The notes: generated by a model from the letters alone, not told the origin. 64,000 bases of DNA from Candidatus Gastranaerophilales bacterium (GCA_944325155.1 CALUYY010000008.1:1-64000), one strand, 5' to 3'. Counted from the stretch's first letter, positions 8,412 to 17,505 are shown. Numbers and translations are program-made.

Positions 8412-9137
8412 ATGTCAAAATTAACTAAAAAACAAAAGAAAATACAAGAATTAATGGAAGGCTTTGTTCAGCCGGCAACTGCGGCCGATGCAATTGATAT
8501 GCTCCAAAAAGTGGCTAAAGAAACCGCAAAATTTGATGAAACGGTTGAATGCCATATGAGATTAGGTATTGAAGTAAAACATGCCGACCAGCAGGTAAGA
8601 TCAACAACCGTTCTTCCCGCAGGATTGGGTAAAACGGTCAGAGTCTGCGTTATCGCAAAAGCCGATAAAGCGGCGCTTGCAAAAGAAGCGGGAGCCGATG
8701 AAGCAGGTGCTGAAGATATAATCGAAAAAATTGCAGGCGGCTGGTTTGAATTCGATACATTAATTGCAACACCCGACATGATGGCTCCTTTGGGAAAATT
8801 AGGCCGTGTTTTGGGTCCTAAAGGCTTAATGCCAAACCCTAAAACCGGAACCGTTACTCCCGATGTAGCCAAAGCCGTTAAAGACGCCAAAGCGGGTAAA
8901 GTTGAATTCAGAGCGGATAAACAAGGTATGATTCACGTTCCTTTGGGAAAAATTAAATTCTCAAAAGAAGATTTAATGAAAAACTATTCAACCTTAGCAG
9001 ACGCCGTTATTAAAGCAAAACCGGCTTCCGCTAAAGGTACATACATTAAATCGGCATACTTATCAACAACAATGGGCCCGGGGATTAAACTTGACCCGAA
9101 AAACATTGCTGTTGAAATTAAAGAATATATCGACTAA
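8412..9137 (+). CDS. rplA: 50S ribosomal protein L1 (uL1)
   Basis: A 241-aa uL1. It shows the signature [19 protein letters not shown] in the middle domain and the C-terminal segment [16 protein letters not shown]. It forms the mobile L1 stalk and acts as translational repressor of its operon. AATGGAGAT precedes the ATG. In most bacteria rplJ-rplL-rpoBC follow; here the next gene is an unrelated membrane protein, so the beta operon is split after rplA. Confidence 0.97.
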   Translation: MSKLTKKQKKIQELMEGFVQPATAADAIDMLQKVAKETAKFDETVECHMRLGIEVKHADQQVRSTTVLPAGLGKTVRVCVIAKADKAALAKEAGADEAGAEDIIEKIAGGWFEFDTLIATPDMMAPLGKLGRVLGPKGLMPNPKTGTVTPDVAKAVKDAKAGKVEFRADKQGMIHVPLGKIKFSKEDLMKNYSTLADAVIKAKPASAKGTYIKSAYLSTTMGPGIKLDPKNIAVEIKEYID

Positions 9138-9169
9138 TATAAAAACTGTATTAACAGTTTAAAAACAAT

Positions 9170-9658
9170 ATGATAAAAAAGCTGGAAAATTCAATAAGAG
9201 AAAGTACGGAGTATAAAAAATTTCGCTCCGTACTTTCAATTATTTTTGAATGGTTTTATACAAAGTTTTTTTTCGGCATATTAAGCAGATTTGAAAGAAA
9301 GTTCGTTAAATATCTTTTTGTTGGCTTTATGAACACGGTTTTTTCGTATATGGTTTATGCAATCTGCGTTACCATTCTTTCCCGCCCGACATTATCCCTT
9401 GCAATTTCATACGTCATAGGAATTTTATTTAATTTCCAGACAACGGGAAGAATCGTCTTTAAAAACAAAAATAACACCCTTATTTTTAAATTTTTCTTAT
9501 CATACTTAACAACCTTTTTTATAAACAGATATTTCTTAGACACTCTTGTTTCAACTTTCCATGTTGATAAATATCTTTCTCAGGCCATTCTTGTTTTCCC
9601 CATAGCAATGATTTCTTTCTTACTTTTAAAACACTTTGTTTTTGTCGAATCAAAGTAA
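9170..9658 (+). CDS. GtrA-like membrane protein
   Basis: A 162-aa protein with about four transmembrane helices and the GtrA pattern: KYLFVGFMNTVFSYMVYAI, then a second helix, then FNFQTTGRIVFKNK, then two more helices ending LLLKHFVF. GtrA-family proteins are thought to move lipid-linked sugars (such as undecaprenyl-phosphate glucose) across the inner membrane for cell-surface glycosylation. No glycosyltransferase partner lies beside it. There is no clear Shine-Dalgarno, and it starts 32 bases after rplA, so it may be a late gene of that transcript. Its end overlaps the convergent gene by 9 bases. Confidence 0.8.
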   Translation: MIKKLENSIRESTEYKKFRSVLSIIFEWFYTKFFFGILSRFERKFVKYLFVGFMNTVFSYMVYAICVTILSRPTLSLAISYVIGILFNFQTTGRIVFKNKNNTLIFKFFLSYLTTFFINRYFLDTLVSTFHVDKYLSQAILVFPIAMISFLLLKHFVFVESK

Positions 9659-10321
9659 ATCTATATTAATTTGGGAAATGAAATTTTTTGTTATGTTTTC
9701 ATAATAATCGCTTGAAAATTTGGTTGAAATCACAAGTTTTGAAGTTCTTGAAACCTCATTTTTTTGTATTTTATCTTTTATTTTATTTATTAACCCTTCA
9801 TCGCTGTTAACCGTTGTATAAACGGCTGCCGTTCCCCTTAAAGTTAAAAAGGGTATTCCTTTGACTTTGGCGACAAAATCAATATAGGGAACAATCTTTA
9901 ACCCCGCAAGAATTTTTCCTTTGTTTGTTGTTTCAATGTTTTCAATGGGAATAATGGGTGAATTTATAATTTTTGAAGAAAGTTCTTCAAGTTTTTTTTC
10001 AATCTTTCCTGATGAAAAATCTTCTTCGGTTAAAACATCATCCGAATTAAGGTCAATAATCGTAATTTTTTGATTTTTGGGAACATAAAGAGCGTTCAAT
10101 TTTCTGTAACCGAAAAGATTTAATGACCTTGATAATTGATAATCGGCAGATATTTCGGATAAATCCCCGAAGTCTTTCATTTCTTTAACGAGGACACTTC
10201 TTTCAGGCTTTGTATAAGCGTCATATTTACCTTTTACAAACGTATATCCGCCGTATGCAAAAAATGCAAAAACGATTAATATGAATACTACTAATTTTGC
10301 GGTCTTTTTTAAACAGCCCAT
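9650..10321 (-). CDS. Membrane-anchored protein of unknown function (DUF4230-like)
   Basis: A 223-aa protein. One N-terminal transmembrane helix (residues about 9-29) precedes a soluble domain of about 190 residues that would face the periplasm. The overall plan resembles the DUF4230 family, but I am unsure of that assignment. Strong GGGGGAAAG lies before the start. It is the only gene I found in this window that stops with TGA. Its 3' end overlaps the GtrA-like gene by 9 bases. It is divergent from the MutS gene. Confidence 0.7.
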   Translation of the reverse strand: MGCLKKTAKLVVFILIVFAFFAYGGYTFVKGKYDAYTKPERSVLVKEMKDFGDLSEISADYQLSRSLNLFGYRKLNALYVPKNQKITIIDLNSDDVLTEEDFSSGKIEKKLEELSSKIINSPIIPIENIETTNKGKILAGLKIVPYIDFVAKVKGIPFLTLRGTAAVYTTVNSDEGLINKIKDKIQKNEVSRTSKLVISTKFSSDYYENITKNFISQINIDLL

Positions 10322-10341
10322 AATTTAAAATCTTTCCCCCA

Positions 10342-10377
10342 TTGTTTCAAATTCTATTCTATTTTATTATGATATTT
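10342..10377 (+). promoter_or_regulatory. Leaderless-type promoter of the MutS gene
   Basis: TTGTTT (10342-10347), a 17-base spacer, then TATTAT (10365-10370), ending 7 bases before ATG 10378. A start site 7 bases below the -10 would coincide with the start codon. No Shine-Dalgarno is present. Confidence 0.55.
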
Positions 10378-12687
10378 ATGGAATTACAAAACTTTTTAAA
10401 ATTTGATGAAATAAACCCCTGCCTTCTCACTTCTTCAATGAAACAATATTATGAGATTAAATCGAATTATAAAGATTTTATTTTGCTTTTTAAAATGGGC
10501 GATTTTTTTGAAACCTATTTTGAAGATGCAATAATTTTTTCTGACATTCTTAATATTACTCTTACAAAAAGAAAATATAAGGAATTGGGAACCGTTTTAA
10601 TGGCGGGAGTTCCCGTTAAAAATATAAATTTTTATATTGAAAAACTTATTAAAAACGACCTTAAAGTTATTATAACTGATGAATTCAACGAAGATAAAAA
10701 TAAAAAAATAAGAAAAATATCAAAAATTTATACCAGAGGCACAATAATAGATAAAGAATTTTTAAATTCCGAAGAAAATAATTTTTTAACCGCAATTACA
10801 AAAACAAATTCCGTATATGATTTATGCTATACGGATATCTCAACGGGCGAAATTTATATAACAAAAGGCAATTTTAAAGAAATAAAATGCGAACTTGCAA
10901 GAATAAACCCGAAAGAGCTTTTAATTTTAAAAAACGATAACATTGAAAAAGAACTCTATCTTCCCTATAAATATGAAATTTTGGATAATATTTCTTATGA
11001 TATCAATAATAAAGCTCAAAGTCTTATTGAAAATTATTCAAAATTTATCTTAAAAAGCTTTATCCCCAAATTTGAACAAATTAAAACATATAATATAAAT
11101 AAACATCTTTTAATGGATTTTCTTACGAGAAAAAATCTTGAAATCACAAAAAACGCATACAACAACAAAAAAGAAGGCTCGCTTTTATGGGCGGTCGATA
11201 ACTGTAAAACTCCGATGGGAAAAAGGCTTTTAAATTCTTTTATCTCATGTCCTTTAATTGACAAAGAAAAAATTGAAGAAAGAAGAAACGCAATAAAAGA
11301 ACTTTTGGAAAATAAAGAAAAATCGGACGCAATAGGAAACATTTTATTAAACACCGCAGACATTCAAAGGCTCTCGTCAAAACTCTCGAATAAAACAATT
11401 AACCCGCTTGAATTTTTAATTTTAAAAGATTCAATCAAACTGATTGAAAAATTAAATTCAATTTTAAAAGCTTTTAATTCAAATCTTTTAAAAATCAATT
11501 CGACAAATAAAGAAAAACTTTTTGAATTTTATGAAACAATAGATAAAACAATAACAAGCGACATTGAAAAAATTAAAAACGGCGATTTTATTCAAGACGG
11601 CGCAAATTCCGAATTTGATTTATACAATTTTGAATTTAAAAAAATAAAAAAAGAAATTGAAAACTATAAAAATTTATTAATCGAAAAAACAAATATAAAT
11701 TCTCTTGATGTCGAAAACAAAAACGCTTCTTTTTCAATTTGCGTGCCCAATAATATAAAAAATACAATTCCTCTTGAATTTAAAATTAAACAAAAATTAA
11801 AAACCAAAACAAAATATACAACGGAATTTTTAATTTCTCTTGAAGAAAAATATTTTTCCGCCAAATTAAAAACGGAAGAAATAAAAAAAGATATATTTGA
11901 AAATCTGAAAGAAAAATATCAAAATTTAACGTCTTATTTCAGAGAATTTTCCAAAAATATAGCTCTTATCGACGTTTTATATTCATTTTATAAAACTTCA
12001 TATGATAATTCTTTTTCATATCCGATAATTTCAAATGACAACGAATTTGAAATCAAAGAAGGGTTTCACCCGGCGGCAAAAAGAATTTTTGAAAATTATT
12101 CTCCTTTGGATATAAAATTCGGAAACAAAAATTTTATTCTTCTGACGGGCGAAAACGGAAGCGGAAAATCAACCCTTTTAAAACAAATTGCAATATCGGT
12201 TATTTTAAACCAGACAGGGTGCTATGTTCCCTGCGTTTACGGAAAATTTCCGATTTTTGACAGAATATGCACAATTCTTGATATCAAAGGCGAAATCATA
12301 AATAACAAATCAACACACCAAATGCAAATGAAGGAATTATCCGACATTTTAAATTCCATAACCGATAAAAGCCTTATTTTGCTTGATGAAACAGGAAAAA
12401 ACACATCTTATAAAGAAGGTGTTGCGCTTGATTTCGGCATAATTGAATATTTAATTAAAAATACAGACGCAAAAACAATTTTTACGACCCATTTTCACAT
12501 TTTATGCGATTTAACAAAAAATATATCCTCAAAAATATCTTATTCGGCAATTGAAAACAAAGAACATAAAAGATATGTAAAAGAAGGTTCAATTTCAAAA
12601 AGCAACGGTATTTTAAGCGCAAAAAAAGAAAACCTGCCCGATGAAATTATAGAAACGGCAAACAGGCTTATTAAAAACGGTTTTTAG
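10378..12687 (+). CDS. mutS: Divergent MutS-family DNA mismatch recognition ATPase
   Basis: A 769-aa protein with a MutS1-like layout. The N-terminal mismatch-reading domain contains SSMKQYYEIK and MGDFFETYFEDA, the F-x-E mismatch wedge. Lever and clamp domains follow, then an ABC ATPase. The ATPase is unusual: Walker A is GENGSGKST rather than GPNMGGKST, the STFMVEM-like signature is replaced by STHQMQMKE, and the DEIGRGTS motif is DETGKNTS. The family HFHIL segment is kept. The protein ends soon after the ATPase and has a reduced C-terminal helix-turn-helix. No mutL is nearby. It could be a fast-evolving true MutS or a paralogue. The ATG at 10378 is chosen because it aligns with MutS starts and fits the promoter spacing. 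Confidence 0.85.
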   Translation: MELQNFLKFDEINPCLLTSSMKQYYEIKSNYKDFILLFKMGDFFETYFEDAIIFSDILNITLTKRKYKELGTVLMAGVPVKNINFYIEKLIKNDLKVIITDEFNEDKNKKIRKISKIYTRGTIIDKEFLNSEENNFLTAITKTNSVYDLCYTDISTGEIYITKGNFKEIKCELARINPKELLILKNDNIEKELYLPYKYEILDNISYDINNKAQSLIENYSKFILKSFIPKFEQIKTYNINKHLLMDFLTRKNLEITKNAYNNKKEGSLLWAVDNCKTPMGKRLLNSFISCPLIDKEKIEERRNAIKELLENKEKSDAIGNILLNTADIQRLSSKLSNKTINPLEFLILKDSIKLIEKLNSILKAFNSNLLKINSTNKEKLFEFYETIDKTITSDIEKIKNGDFIQDGANSEFDLYNFEFKKIKKEIENYKNLLIEKTNINSLDVENKNASFSICVPNNIKNTIPLEFKIKQKLKTKTKYTTEFLISLEEKYFSAKLKTEEIKKDIFENLKEKYQNLTSYFREFSKNIALIDVLYSFYKTSYDNSFSYPIISNDNEFEIKEGFHPAAKRIFENYSPLDIKFGNKNFILLTGENGSGKSTLLKQIAISVILNQTGCYVPCVYGKFPIFDRICTILDIKGEIINNKSTHQMQMKELSDILNSITDKSLILLDETGKNTSYKEGVALDFGIIEYLIKNTDAKTIFTTHFHILCDLTKNISSKISYSAIENKEHKRYVKEGSISKSNGILSAKKENLPDEIIETANRLIKNGF

Positions 12688-12770
12688 ACAAAACTAAAGC
12701 AATTGGGTTTTTTGCCGATATATATTGTGTAATAATTTAATTAAAGGTTAAAATCCCCTGATTTTATGGT

Positions 12771-12776
12771 TATAAT
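12771..12776 (+). promoter_or_regulatory. -10 box 6 bases before the 12783 start
   Basis: A consensus TATAAT ends 6 bases before ATG 12783 and there is no Shine-Dalgarno, so the mRNA would begin at the start codon. Confidence 0.6.
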
Positions 12777-12782
12777 AAAGCT

Positions 12783-13106
12783 ATGTTTACAACGGATATT
12801 GAAACTGAAGATACTGATTTAAAAAAGGTCGGACTGGAATTAATGTTTATGACACCCGAAAAATGTTCCAGCCCTGACGGAATCAGTGCGGTTGAATTAT
12901 CCAAACATCTTGATATGGACCTTGAAGTCGTTAAAAAGAAATTAAAAATTTTGCTTGACCACAATATAGTAAGAGTAATAGGAATTAACCCGAAGTTATG
13001 GAAGTTTGATGAGTATAATTTTCAAAGAATGCCCGAGGACGATTCCGTATATATGCTTTTATGCTCATTTGACGATGTCGACTTCGACAGATTTTTTGAA
13101 TATTAA
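12783..13106 (+). CDS. Small winged-helix-like protein
   Basis: A 107-aa protein. Residues about 30-75 look like a winged helix: GISAVELSKHLDMDLEVVKKK as helix-turn-helix, then LLDHNIVRVIG as wing strand. An acidic tail follows. It resembles small transcription-factor or RNA-binding wHTH domains, but I recognise no named family. It is three bases upstream of the RlmD-type gene and is probably co-transcribed with it and mtaB. Confidence 0.75.
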   Translation: MFTTDIETEDTDLKKVGLELMFMTPEKCSSPDGISAVELSKHLDMDLEVVKKKLKILLDHNIVRVIGINPKLWKFDEYNFQRMPEDDSVYMLLCSFDDVDFDRFFEY

Positions 13107-13108
13107 AA

Positions 13109-14455
13109 ATGGATTTAATTGAATTAAAAATAGAAAAATCAATTTTTGGGGGGCTTGGTTTAAGTCATTATAAAGGTATGGCGGTTCTTGTCGAAGGGGC
13201 CGTAACGGGTGATATTATAAAAGCCGAAATCATTAAAAAAAATAAAAATTATCTTTCTGCAAAAATAAAAGAAATTATTGTTCCTTCAAATAAAAGAACA
13301 AAGCCCTTTTGCCCGCTTTACGGCGCTTGCGGCGGGTGCGGAATGCAATTTGTCGAATATGATTTTTTAATAAAAGAAAAAGAAAATATTCTTTTTGAAA
13401 TTTTTTCATCATTTAGCGAACTTAAAATAAAACCGTTTGTAAAAAGCCCGAAAACTCTGAATTACAGGTGCAAAACCCAATACCCCGTAACACAGACCAA
13501 AAATTCCAAAAGGCTTCTTATAGGCTATTATAAGAAAAATTCCCACGATATTACAAATATAAAATTCTGCCCCGTTCAGCCTTCCGTTATTGATGAAATA
13601 ACGGAATTTATAAGAAACAATTGGAATTTGGGAGCATACATCGAAAAAACCCATAAAGGGCTTTTGAGACATATAAATACAAGAATTTCAACAAACGACA
13701 ATTCAATTCTGTTAACGTTTGTTTTAAATGCGGACGAAAAAGAATATAAAAAAATAAAAAATGAAATAACGGATTTTTCAAATCTTTTAATGAATAATTT
13801 TCCTTTAGTTAAAGGGGTTTTTGTCAATTTAAACAACGAAAAAACAAATAAAATAACGGGCGAAAAAACTGTTTTAATTAAGGGAGAAAAATATATAATC
13901 CAAAACCTGAAATCTTATTCTTATAAAATGGGGCCTTTGAGCTTTTTCCAAATTAACCCTTATCTGGCCGAAATTTTATTTGAAAAAGCAAAAAATTTAA
14001 TATCAAAAAAAGGTTCTCTGCTTGATTTATACGGCGGAGTCGGCGCAATCGGGATTTTTATGAACGATGTTGCGGATAAAATTACGCTTGTTGAAGAAAA
14101 TTCGGAAGCGGTTTCTTTTGCATATGAAAATTATAAGCTTAATAACATTAAAAACCATGAAATATACGAAGGAAAAGCGGAAAATATAATAAATAATTTT
14201 ATTAAAGAAAAAAGATATTTTGAAAACATTATAATCGACCCGCCGAGAAAAGGTTCTGATAACCGCACTCTCGAATGCATTTCAAAAATGACAAATTCAA
14301 TTATCTATATAAGCTGTAACCCCATGACCCTGAAAAGGGACGCCGGTTTTTTAATTGAAAAAGGTTTTAAATTTAAAACGCTTGAAGGTTTTGATATGTT
14401 TCCTTATACTCATCATATAGAATGTCTTGCTCATTTTGAGAGGGAAAATGGATAA
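13109..14455 (+). CDS. rlmD: 23S rRNA (uracil-C5)-methyltransferase, RlmD/RlmCD type
   Basis: A 448-aa SAM-dependent RNA m5U methyltransferase of the TrmA/RumA family. The N-terminus has a TRAM-like beta domain. A 4Fe-4S site follows in CPLYGACGGCGMQ (three Cys), with a fourth Cys in KFCPVQPS. The Rossmann motif SLLDLYGGVGAIGIF binds SAM. The catalytic cysteine lies in YISCNPMTLKRD after IIDPPRKGS. It should methylate a 23S rRNA uridine; exact position cannot be told from sequence. It is 3 bases after the wHTH gene and overlaps mtaB by 8 bases, so translation is coupled. Confidence 0.92.
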   Translation: MDLIELKIEKSIFGGLGLSHYKGMAVLVEGAVTGDIIKAEIIKKNKNYLSAKIKEIIVPSNKRTKPFCPLYGACGGCGMQFVEYDFLIKEKENILFEIFSSFSELKIKPFVKSPKTLNYRCKTQYPVTQTKNSKRLLIGYYKKNSHDITNIKFCPVQPSVIDEITEFIRNNWNLGAYIEKTHKGLLRHINTRISTNDNSILLTFVLNADEKEYKKIKNEITDFSNLLMNNFPLVKGVFVNLNNEKTNKITGEKTVLIKGEKYIIQNLKSYSYKMGPLSFFQINPYLAEILFEKAKNLISKKGSLLDLYGGVGAIGIFMNDVADKITLVEENSEAVSFAYENYKLNNIKNHEIYEGKAENIINNFIKEKRYFENIIIDPPRKGSDNRTLECISKMTNSIIYISCNPMTLKRDAGFLIEKGFKFKTLEGFDMFPYTHHIECLAHFERENG

Positions 14456-15710
14456 AACTTTTTATATAAAAACACTCGGCTGTAAAACAAACGAAACGGA
14501 ATCTCAAATAATGGCAGAAACCCTTATAAATAAAGGGTTTAGACAAACAAACGACAGATTAAAAGCAGACATTTACATCATAAATTCCTGCACCGTAACA
14601 AGCCACAGCGACAATCAAACCGATTATTTAATAAAACAAATCAGAAAAGATAACCCCCGTATAAAAGTAATTTTAACGGGCTGCGTTGCCCAAACCGGAA
14701 ATTCGGATGAAATAAACGCCGATTTAATTTTGGGGAACAACGAAAAACTTGATATTGATAAATATATAGAAAATCTTTTTGAAAACAAAAAAAAGGTTTA
14801 TGTTGAAAATATATTCAATATAAAAGAATATAAAAACAAATTTCTCTTTAATGCGTCATCCACCCGCCCTTCAGTTAAAATTCAAGACGGGTGCAACAAC
14901 AGATGTTCTTATTGCCTTATTCCTTACGCAAGAGGAAATTCAAGGTCAAACAATATTGAAAATATAATTAAACAAATTAATTTGCATATTCTAAACAACA
15001 GAAAAGAAATAGTTTTAACGGGCATTCATATAGGGCAGTGGGGAATTGAATTTAATAAAAATCTTATTTATCTGTTAAAAGAAATTGAAAAAACGGATAT
15101 TTTAAGATACCGTCTGGGGTCACTTTATGTTAATGAAATTGATGATAATTTATTGGACTTTTTATCAAATTCAAAAAAATTCTGCCCCCATTTTCATCTG
15201 TCGCTGCAGAGTTTAACCGATAAAACATTGAAAAATATGAACCGCTCTTATACAAAAAAAGAAGCTCTTGAAAAAATTGAAAAAATCCAAAAAAGCTTTA
15301 ATCTTCCTTTTATAGGCTGCGACATTATAACGGGTTTTCCGGATGAAACAAAAGAAGATTTTATTATCACAAAAGAAGCTCTGATTGAATCAAAAGTAAG
15401 CTATATTCACTCTTTTCCTTATTCAATAAGGAAAAACACGCCGGCTGCCGTTATGGAAAATCAAATTTTGGAACACGTAAAAAAAGAAAGAACAAAAGAA
15501 TTAATTGAAGTTTCAAATAAACTCCATAAAAATTTCCTGGATTTAAATAAAAACACAACCCGAACAATAATCTACGAAAAAAAATCCGAAAAAATGAACG
15601 CATATAAAGGAGTAACGGAAAATTACATAAAAGTTTATAAAAAAAGCGGTGTTAATTTGCAAAATAACGTTGAAACGGTTAATTTAAGCCGATTTGAAGA
15701 ATTATATTAA
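14448..15710 (+). CDS. mtaB: tRNA t6A37 methylthiotransferase MtaB
   Basis: A 420-aa radical-SAM methylthiotransferase that turns t6A37 into ms2t6A37 in tRNAs reading ANN codons. The UPF0004 domain carries three Cys (LGCKTNE, NSCTVTS, TGCVAQTG) for the auxiliary 4Fe-4S cluster. The radical-SAM site is QDGCNNRCSYCLIPYARG. The C-terminal part is a TRAM-like region. Short segments such as LGCKTNE distinguish MtaB from MiaB. The ATG at 14448 overlaps the upstream stop and has GAGAGGG upstream, so an earlier in-frame start at 14427 is unlikely. Confidence 0.93.
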   Translation: MDKTFYIKTLGCKTNETESQIMAETLINKGFRQTNDRLKADIYIINSCTVTSHSDNQTDYLIKQIRKDNPRIKVILTGCVAQTGNSDEINADLILGNNEKLDIDKYIENLFENKKKVYVENIFNIKEYKNKFLFNASSTRPSVKIQDGCNNRCSYCLIPYARGNSRSNNIENIIKQINLHILNNRKEIVLTGIHIGQWGIEFNKNLIYLLKEIEKTDILRYRLGSLYVNEIDDNLLDFLSNSKKFCPHFHLSLQSLTDKTLKNMNRSYTKKEALEKIEKIQKSFNLPFIGCDIITGFPDETKEDFIITKEALIESKVSYIHSFPYSIRKNTPAAVMENQILEHVKKERTKELIEVSNKLHKNFLDLNKNTTRTIIYEKKSEKMNAYKGVTENYIKVYKKSGVNLQNNVETVNLSRFEELY

Positions 15711-15714
15711 GATT

Positions 15715-15743
15715 TTGTTACAAAAGTATATATTTTTTATATA
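15715..15743 (+). promoter_or_regulatory. Candidate promoter of the 15812 gene
   Basis: TTGTTA (15715-15720) and TATATA (15738-15743) with a 17-base spacer, followed by a leader of about 60 bases. The AT-richness of the area leaves other registers possible. Confidence 0.5.
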
Positions 15744-15811
15744 AAAAGTCAATTTTTTTTAGATATCAAACTTTATATAAATATAAGAGAGATAAAATAA
15801 GAGGCAAGAAG

Positions 15812-16021
15812 ATGGCAACCGCTGCAAAAGAAGATAAATTTTTAAATTGTGAAAACTTTTTTATAACTGCAACAATTGCAAAAGAATACACTGATTCCAA
15901 AGCGGCGCTTTATAAAGCAAGCCTTCCGCCCAAGAAAAAAGTTTATAAAAGCATGAATAAAATGCTTCAAGAGTGCTTCTTTGTGGGTTCACTCAAATAC
16001 GGTAACAACTTCATCGCTTAA
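15812..16021 (+). CDS. Small hypothetical protein (69 aa)
   Basis: I do not recognise it. It is a soluble 69-residue protein with a Lys-rich middle (PPKKKVYKSMNKM) and two Cys. It has its own candidate promoter, AAGAGGCAAGAAG before the ATG, and a strong terminator after, so it is a genuine single-gene unit. Confidence 0.75.
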   Translation: MATAAKEDKFLNCENFFITATIAKEYTDSKAALYKASLPPKKKVYKSMNKMLQECFFVGSLKYGNNFIA

Positions 16022-16047
16022 TTTGAATTGAAATAATGGAGGACAAA

Positions 16048-16070
16048 CGGAGAATTATTCTCCGTTTTTT
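16048..16070 (+). terminator. Intrinsic terminator after the 69-aa gene
   Basis: CGGAGAA pairs with TTCTCCG around a 3-base loop, followed by TTTTTT. Flanking AAA/TTT extends the stem. Confidence 0.92.
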
Positions 16071-16138
16071 GCGTATAAAATTTATTAAAATGTGCTCAAA
16101 AAAGAGTATTTTTTTAATAAAATCTCATAAAATACTTG

Positions 16139-16144
16139 TATAAT
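16139..16144 (+). promoter_or_regulatory. -10 box for the zinc-ribbon gene
   Basis: Consensus TATAAT preceded by CTTG. It leaves an about 130-base leader before ATG 16283. The leader has a small GGCTAAAGCC hairpin just before the Shine-Dalgarno, but I recognise no riboswitch. Confidence 0.5.
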
Positions 16145-16282
16145 TTTACATTTGAGTATAAAATAGCTTTAAAAGGTACCAATGATTTAATTTTTGATTT
16201 TTATTGAAAGTTTGAAAATTTGCCACTTTAATGATTACGATGGAATAACAGGGCTAAAGCCAAAAAAGGAAATTTTTTAATT

Positions 16283-17068
16283 ATGTATACTAACAAGTGC
16301 ATTAAGTGCGGGAAGGAATTTGAAACAAAAAACCCCAAAAGGGTGATATGCCCCGACTGTTTATACCCCGACAAAGCCGCTTCTTCTGCGGGTGATAATA
16401 AACCCCAAACCCAGACCGGAACGGAATATCCGAGAAGCTACAGTTTCGGAAGCGACGAAGCACAGGCACCAAGATATAATAAAAGACCCTATAACAAAGA
16501 CCAAAGGCACAATTCGGGCAATTATCAAAGACAGGATAACAGACGCCCACGCCCGCAGGGTTCAAGACCCGGAGGTTTTAATAAAGGCGGGTTCAATAAA
16601 GGCGGATTTAACAAAAAGCGTGCGCCTCAAAAACCCAAAGCCCTTCTTGTAAACAGAGAACAACTGGCGCAAATTGAAGAATTATACAAAAAAATGCTCC
16701 CTCTTCCAAACCCTGATGCCCATGAAGTTATTGCGGAAAAAATCGGTTTGGAACCAAAGAAAGTGTTTTTCGGAATTAACCTTGTAAGACAAAAGCTTAT
16801 GCTCCCCAAAATTACAATGCCAAAAAGAAAACTGGCTCTGACACCGGATCAGTTAATGGCAATTAAAAATTTATACGAGCCGCTTCTTCCCCTTCCCCCG
16901 ATAGGCTGCCACAAAATTCTTGCGGCACAGCTAAAAATGGATGAATGGAGAGTGCATGTGGGAATAGGCTTGGTCAGAAAACAAATGGGGCTTGACCGCT
17001 GGAACCAGGAAAGAGAAGATGCTCCCGAGGAATACAGAAAAGCGGCACAGGCAAATAAAGAAGAATAA
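16283..17068 (+). CDS. Zinc-ribbon protein with RG-rich linker and duplicated C-terminal domain
   Basis: A 261-aa protein. Residues 1-30 form a Cys4 zinc ribbon (CIKC...CPDC). Residues 30-118 are disordered and rich in Arg, Gly, Asn and Gln, with a triple GGFNK repeat; such tracts often bind RNA. Two related domains of about 55 residues follow. Each has Q-L-x2-I-x2-LYxxxLPLP, a conserved His with helix, and a VGI/FGINLVRxxM end. AAAAGGAAA precedes the ATG. The make-up suggests a nucleic-acid-binding role, but I know no family for the repeated domain. Confidence 0.85.
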   Translation: MYTNKCIKCGKEFETKNPKRVICPDCLYPDKAASSAGDNKPQTQTGTEYPRSYSFGSDEAQAPRYNKRPYNKDQRHNSGNYQRQDNRRPRPQGSRPGGFNKGGFNKGGFNKKRAPQKPKALLVNREQLAQIEELYKKMLPLPNPDAHEVIAEKIGLEPKKVFFGINLVRQKLMLPKITMPKRKLALTPDQLMAIKNLYEPLLPLPPIGCHKILAAQLKMDEWRVHVGIGLVRKQMGLDRWNQEREDAPEEYRKAAQANKEE

Positions 17069-17080
17069 TTTAAAAAATAA

Positions 17081-17103
17081 AAGCCCGTTTAATAAACGGG
17101 CTT
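17081..17103. terminator. Bidirectional hairpin terminator between convergent genes
   Basis: AAGCCCGTTT/AAACGGGCTT with a 3-base loop. The minus strand continues TTATTTTTT, a good terminator for the 17143-17481 gene. The plus strand continues TAAAAATTTTT, a weaker one for the zinc-ribbon gene. Confidence 0.75.
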
Positions 17104-17142
17104 AAAAATTTTTATTCTTTCAGAGTCTATGTGCTTTTAAAC

Positions 17143-17481
17143 TTATATAATGCCGTCCAGATTTGTTATTGTCTGCACGCCCTTTTGTCTTGCGATACCG
17201 GTGATATCATTATACATTGAACCTGCAAATTCTTTTGTAAATTCAACGCCTTTTTTAGCGGCGTCCGTTATAACCATAACGCCGTCTTTTGCACCCTTTT
17301 TAACCGCCTCAAAAGGAGTTTGCGCATCATTTTTTGGTGCAGCGATTTTTTTGCTTCTTACAAACGTATCACCTTCCGCCTTGCCCGATATTTTGGTTAA
17401 CCCCGTAAAATGAGGCACCTCTACGGGTTCCAGATTTGAAGATGTTTTTATATTCAAATTGTTGTTAATGGGTTCTATCAT
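17143..17481 (-). CDS. Small hypothetical protein (112 aa) with N-terminal FTG motif
   Basis: I do not recognise it. The first 30 residues are Asn/Pro-rich and end HFTGL. The C-terminal half is helical and amphipathic (AVKKGAKDGVMVITDAAKKG). It lies 24 bases after a second lineage-specific gene and is probably co-transcribed with it. Both start with a short polar N-terminus leading to F-x-G, which may mark a shared family-level signal. Confidence 0.7.
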   Translation of the reverse strand: MIEPINNNLNIKTSSNLEPVEVPHFTGLTKISGKAEGDTFVRSKKIAAPKNDAQTPFEAVKKGAKDGVMVITDAAKKGVEFTKEFAGSMYNDITGIARQKGVQTITNLDGII

Positions 17482-17505
17482 AATATCTTTTCCGAAATAC
17501 TTATC

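Noticed and set aside
16160-16282. Riboswitch in the leader of the zinc-ribbon gene
   Set aside because: Only one short GGCTAAAGCC hairpin is seen; no match to cyclic-di-GMP, fluoride, preQ1 or other classes I can recall.
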